A model generated the notes under the pieces. That model did no database searches, was not told the origin of the DNA, and saw nothing but the letters and a program-made list of their open reading frames with translations. Position numbers and translations under genes: made by a program. This document shows, piece after piece, positions 5,732-8,180 of a stretch of 8,180 bases of DNA. The stretch is taken from NCBI GenBank assembly GCA_027445725.1, contig DAIAVG010000055.1, positions 1-8,180 on the forward strand, written 5' to 3'. Numbering within the stretch: position 1 is the stretch's first letter; every line of letters begins with the position of its first letter. The stretch comes from Acidithiobacillus sp. Its GTDB lineage: Bacteria; Pseudomonadota; Gammaproteobacteria; Acidithiobacillales; Acidithiobacillaceae.

Positions 5732-6076
5732 ATGACCTATCAAGAACTTATAGAATTTCTCAACCAGCATTTGGGATACCCTTTCCTGCAGGATATGACC
5801 CCGGATGCGGCGCTGAGGGCCGCACAGCAAGGCAGGCTCAACGATGCGCTGACCTCTGAGGTGCTGACCGCCCTCTATCTGGGCAACCAGTGTAACGCCG
5901 CTAGTGCCCCCGTGGATCGTGCGCACAGCTTTGATGGCCTTGCCGACCTGCGTCTGCGCAGCCAGGCCGACGACTCAGACCCCACCATCTTCCGCAAAGT
6001 GCTCAAACTCTCACAGGAGATCGACAATGCATTTGATCAGGAATTGATTCGCCAGCGTAACGAGAATGCCTCCTGA
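5732..6076 (+). CDS. Hypothetical protein, 114 residues
   Basis: I do not recognise this protein. It starts at ATG 5732 with GGAG (5722-5725) six bases upstream and ends at TGA 6074-6076. The product is soluble and acidic, with no signal peptide or membrane segment. It begins with an amphipathic stretch (MTYQELIEFLNQHLG), has an Ala/Leu-rich middle (about residues 25-50) and ends in a charged, probably helical tail (KVLKLSQEIDNAFDQELIRQ). There is one Cys (residue 54) and no metal-binding or catalytic pattern that I can name. It lies between transposase remnants and a GGDEF scrap, so it may be accessory DNA, a surviving part of a larger lost locus, or itself truncated. A proper ribosome binding site and ordinary residue composition favour a real gene. 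Confidence 0.6.
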   Translation: MTYQELIEFLNQHLGYPFLQDMTPDAALRAAQQGRLNDALTSEVLTALYLGNQCNAASAPVDRAHSFDGLADLRLRSQADDSDPTIFRKVLKLSQEIDNAFDQELIRQRNENAS

Positions 6077-6105
6077 ACATCTTTTTTCAGAGCAGGCAGA
6101 CGGGT

Positions 6106-6345
6106 TCAGCCCGCCGCTGTCTGATCGGGGTTGGTGATATCCCGATGGTTGACCCAGAAACGTGCCCGGGTTTTTTTGGAGCGTTTTGCCACATAGAGGG
6201 CTTCATCCGCATGGCGCAATAGCACATCGGGCTGTTCTTGTTCACTTGGGAAAAGGGCAAGTCCAGCGCTACAGCCTACAGACGCGCTCACCCCATCCCC
6301 CAAGGCAACAGGTGTCTCGACAGCAGTGCGGAGCCACGGGCGAAC
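6106..6345 (-). pseudogene. Diguanylate cyclase (GGDEF domain), C-terminal remnant
   Basis: Reading down from 6345, the frame gives LRTAVETPVALGDGVSASVG followed by GLALFPSEQEQPDVLLRHAD and EALYVAKRSKK-RARF. This is the final third of a GGDEF domain, whose usual form is vSvSiGiAlfP....llrhADeALYrAKr.GrnrvrF. The frame is closed upstream by a TGA at 6346-6348, and the only initiator-like codon is a TTG at 6303. The GTP-binding part and the GGDEF active loop are missing, so no c-di-GMP synthesis is possible. A short FGEFA read at about 6340-6354 in another frame may be an eroded trace of the active-site loop. It ends 30 bases from the convergent hypothetical gene and begins about 30 bases after lptG. 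Confidence 0.72.
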
Positions 6346-6376
6346 TCACCGAAAGAAGAAACGCAAAATGCCGCGT

Positions 6377-7450
6377 TCAGTTGAAACGATGCAAAAGCCC
6401 GGCAATAGCTGCAAAGAGCGCAATAGGTAAGAAAGTAGCGGCTAAAGGGGGTATTCCACCTGAGACACTGATATATCCCGACATCTCCGTGAGGAAATGG
6501 AATCCCAGCCCCAACACCAGCCCCGCCATAATCCGCGCGGCCAGACCACCGCCGCGCGGATTGCGCGTCACAAAAGGTACCGCCAGCAAAATCATCACCA
6601 GGCCCACCCACGGATAACTCACCCTGCGCCAGAAGGCGAGGGCGACGCGGTTCATATTCAGCGCGCCGCTCTGCAAAGCCTGGTAACTTTGCCACAGGGC
6701 AGGCAGCGTCATGGTGCGCGTCGGATGAGCAAAACTACGCAAAGTGGCCGGATGCAGCGCCACTGACCACGGCATCTCCGCAACACGTGTCACCCGTATC
6801 TGATCGGGCGTAATTTCGAAAAGCTGGACATTGTGCAAGCTCCAGTGCCCCTCTTTGAATGCCGCCTCGCTGGCCGTTGTTATGGCGTCCACTCCCACCA
6901 TACCCTGGCGTATCCGCGCGATATGCATATCCTGCAAAATCTTCCCGCCATCTCCCACCGCGCCGATCTGGATAATCTGTGCACCATAGCGCAACCATAG
7001 TCCTTGCGACCCCATATTATGGAGGCGGGTCCCCGGCTCATCGGTATTGGCCCACATGGCCTCGGCGGCGGGTGCGGTGACCGGTATCACCCATTCTCCC
7101 AAAGCAAACATAAGGCCAGCACCGAACAATCCGACCAGCAGGAGCGGCTGCTCCAGACGCCAGACCGACCACCCCGACATGCGTAAAGCGATCACCTCAG
7201 AATGTCCACTCAGGATACTCACCCAGACCAGCGCACCGAGCAGTAACGCCAGTGGAATCACATCATAAGCTACATCGGGCAACTGCAGAGCGGCGTAGGA
7301 AAGCAGCCGCGTCATAGACCAGACTCCATGCCCGGGTCCGGAGGATTTGGCGACAAGTTGGGCGATATAAACCAGCGCCAGAAGCATAACCAACACCAGG
7401 CTGCTATAGAGCAGCATGCCACGAAACAGCAACCGGTCTGCGCGTTTCAT
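6377..7450 (-). CDS. lptG: LPS export ABC transporter permease LptG
   Basis: LptG pairs with LptF and the ATPase LptB2 to extract LPS from the inner membrane and pass it to the LptC/LptA bridge. From ATG 7450 the protein has 357 residues, the family's usual size. It has three N-terminal membrane helices (about 12-33, 62-81, 102-122), a periplasmic beta-rich domain, and three C-terminal helices from about 280 on, with the conserved VPFVTRNPRGGGLAARI stretch. SEVIALRMSGWSVWRL (84-99) is the cytoplasmic coupling-helix region that contacts LptB. An in-frame start at 7549 exists, but it would add 33 unrelated residues inside lptF. The ATG at 7450 overlaps the lptF stop as ATGA, so I choose it. The stop is at 6377-6379 and no clear terminator follows. 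Confidence 0.95.
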   Translation of the reverse strand: MKRADRLLFRGMLLYSSLVLVMLLALVYIAQLVAKSSGPGHGVWSMTRLLSYAALQLPDVAYDVIPLALLLGALVWVSILSGHSEVIALRMSGWSVWRLEQPLLLVGLFGAGLMFALGEWVIPVTAPAAEAMWANTDEPGTRLHNMGSQGLWLRYGAQIIQIGAVGDGGKILQDMHIARIRQGMVGVDAITTASEAAFKEGHWSLHNVQLFEITPDQIRVTRVAEMPWSVALHPATLRSFAHPTRTMTLPALWQSYQALQSGALNMNRVALAFWRRVSYPWVGLVMILLAVPFVTRNPRGGGLAARIMAGLVLGLGFHFLTEMSGYISVSGGIPPLAATFLPIALFAAIAGLLHRFN

Positions 7451-8180
7451 GACGCGCGCCGCCCCGACCAGGCGGGTAAAATCGGCAGATCGCGACTGCG
7501 CCTGAAAAAAGTGTACGCGGCCACCACCAAAATCAGCAGGAGCACCCAAAATAATCCGGGGAAAACCGACATCTTGCCACTCATCATGTGCTCTTTGAGA
7601 TAAATAACGATGTTATTGATAGCCAGCAAAAACAGGATGCCTACCAACATGCCTGCCGCCCGTCCACCACCCCGGGGCTCGCTGTAGGCCAGAGGGACAG
7701 CCAGCAAAGCCAATAGAGGCAGCGCCAGCGGCCAGAGCAGACGCCACTCCAGTTCGGTTACGGCGAAGCGCATCTCGGTGCCGTGCAGGTAACGCCCAAG
7801 CTGAGACAGAGACACGCTACCCCAGTTGATGCCGCCCGGCTGGGCAGCGCTAGTGGCCGGGCTACCCAGCAACACCCGATAGCGCGCAAAGGAAAGGACT
7901 TTGAACCCGTTTTGCCCGGGCCGTCCCAGATAACGTTGACCATCCACCAGCACCAGAGTCAGGGCGCCATCCTGACGGGGTTTGATCTCCCCGTAAGTCG
8001 CCGTCGCCAAATCCAGTTGATCACCCTGGGCAATGGACAAAAAGATCTCGCGGAAGCGGCGACTGTTTTTACCCACGGGTTGCCCCACATAAATCACCCG
8101 ACCGCCGGGTAAATTCGTGAAACTGCCGGGCTGCAGCATAGCCTCCGCCGCGGCATTGGCCAGGCGCACAGATTCAGATC
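7447..8180 (-). CDS. lptF: LPS export ABC transporter permease LptF, 5' partial
   Basis: LptF is the partner permease of LptG in the LptB2FG complex. About 243 residues are present, and the frame stays open to the right edge. The N-terminal helices (roughly the first 120 residues of a protein of about 360) therefore lie outside the window, and the GTG at 8169 is internal. The visible part begins in the periplasmic domain (LQPGSFTNLPGGRVIYVGQP, then a beta-rich stretch with DGQRYLGRPGQ). It ends with three membrane helices, including LLALLAVPLAYSEPRGGGRA, the counterpart of the LptG repeat, and a basic cytoplasmic tail. The stop TGA (7449-7447) overlaps the lptG start by ATGA, which indicates coupled translation and matched subunit amounts. 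Confidence 0.94.
   Translation of the reverse strand, partial: SESVRLANAAAEAMLQPGSFTNLPGGRVIYVGQPVGKNSRRFREIFLSIAQGDQLDLATATYGEIKPRQDGALTLVLVDGQRYLGRPGQNGFKVLSFARYRVLLGSPATSAAQPGGINWGSVSLSQLGRYLHGTEMRFAVTELEWRLLWPLALPLLALLAVPLAYSEPRGGGRAAGMLVGILFLLAINNIVIYLKEHMMSGKMSVFPGLFWVLLLILVVAAYTFFRRSRDLPILPAWSGRRAS

Noticed and set aside
6077..6130. Terminator between the hypothetical gene and the GGDEF remnant (T-run at 6081-6087)
   Set aside because: The T-run comes before, not after, the only weak GC stem (CGGG with CCCG near 6101-6113), so neither strand has a proper stem followed by a U-tract.
7451..7549. 33-residue N-terminal extension of LptG (start at 7549)
   Set aside because: The extension lies inside lptF in another frame. 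The ATG at 7450 overlaps the lptF stop as ATGA and gives the normal family length.
1..8180. CRISPR arrays, tRNA genes, integrase or attachment sites, toxin-antitoxin pairs
   Set aside because: I found no regularly spaced repeats, tRNA-like clover sequence, integrase motif or small two-gene addiction arrangement on reading the window.

Overview
The window (about 8.2 kb, GC-rich) looks like the chromosome of a gamma-like proteobacterium. LptF/LptG show an outer membrane with LPS. Rep, Lgt and S20 read like their gammaproteobacterial homologues, and rpsT starts with TTG as in E. coli. The overall style suggests Acidithiobacillus or a close relative, but that is inference from general resemblance.

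Layout. (1) 1-758, +: the 3' part of an ABC importer ATPase with a C-terminal TOBE-type region (molybdate/sulfate class). (2) 817-1172, +: rpsT with a candidate promoter, a leader hairpin and a UUG start. (3) 1217-1248: a strong hairpin terminator between convergent rpsT and rep. (4) 1276-4103, -: lgt then rep, two housekeeping genes 23 bases apart. (5) 4223-5641, +: a broken accessory cassette. A good promoter with an inverted repeat over its -10 leads into a marR-type regulator that has lost its middle by an internal deletion. The regulator overlaps (ATGA) a DHA2/EmrB-type efflux gene of which only the 5' half remains. The pump runs into a frameshifted C-terminal scrap of an IS200/IS605 TnpA, followed by the C-terminal end of an IS66-type transposase. 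(6) 5732-6076, +: a small hypothetical gene I do not recognise. (7) 6106-6345, -: the C-terminal scrap of a GGDEF (diguanylate cyclase) domain. (8) 6377-8180, -: lptG and the 3' part of lptF, overlapping by ATGA.

How it fits together. The flanks are intact core functions: translation, DNA unwinding at forks, lipoprotein acylation and LPS export. The middle, about 4.2-6.35 kb, is a zone of decay: a regulator and pump pair, two transposase ends and a signalling-domain end, each truncated, with one small apparently intact ORF among them. I see no CRISPR array, tRNA, phage module or toxin-antitoxin pair, and no convincing new system. The most informative items are the marR deletion junction, the nested transposase remnants, and the matching hairpins that bracket rpsT.
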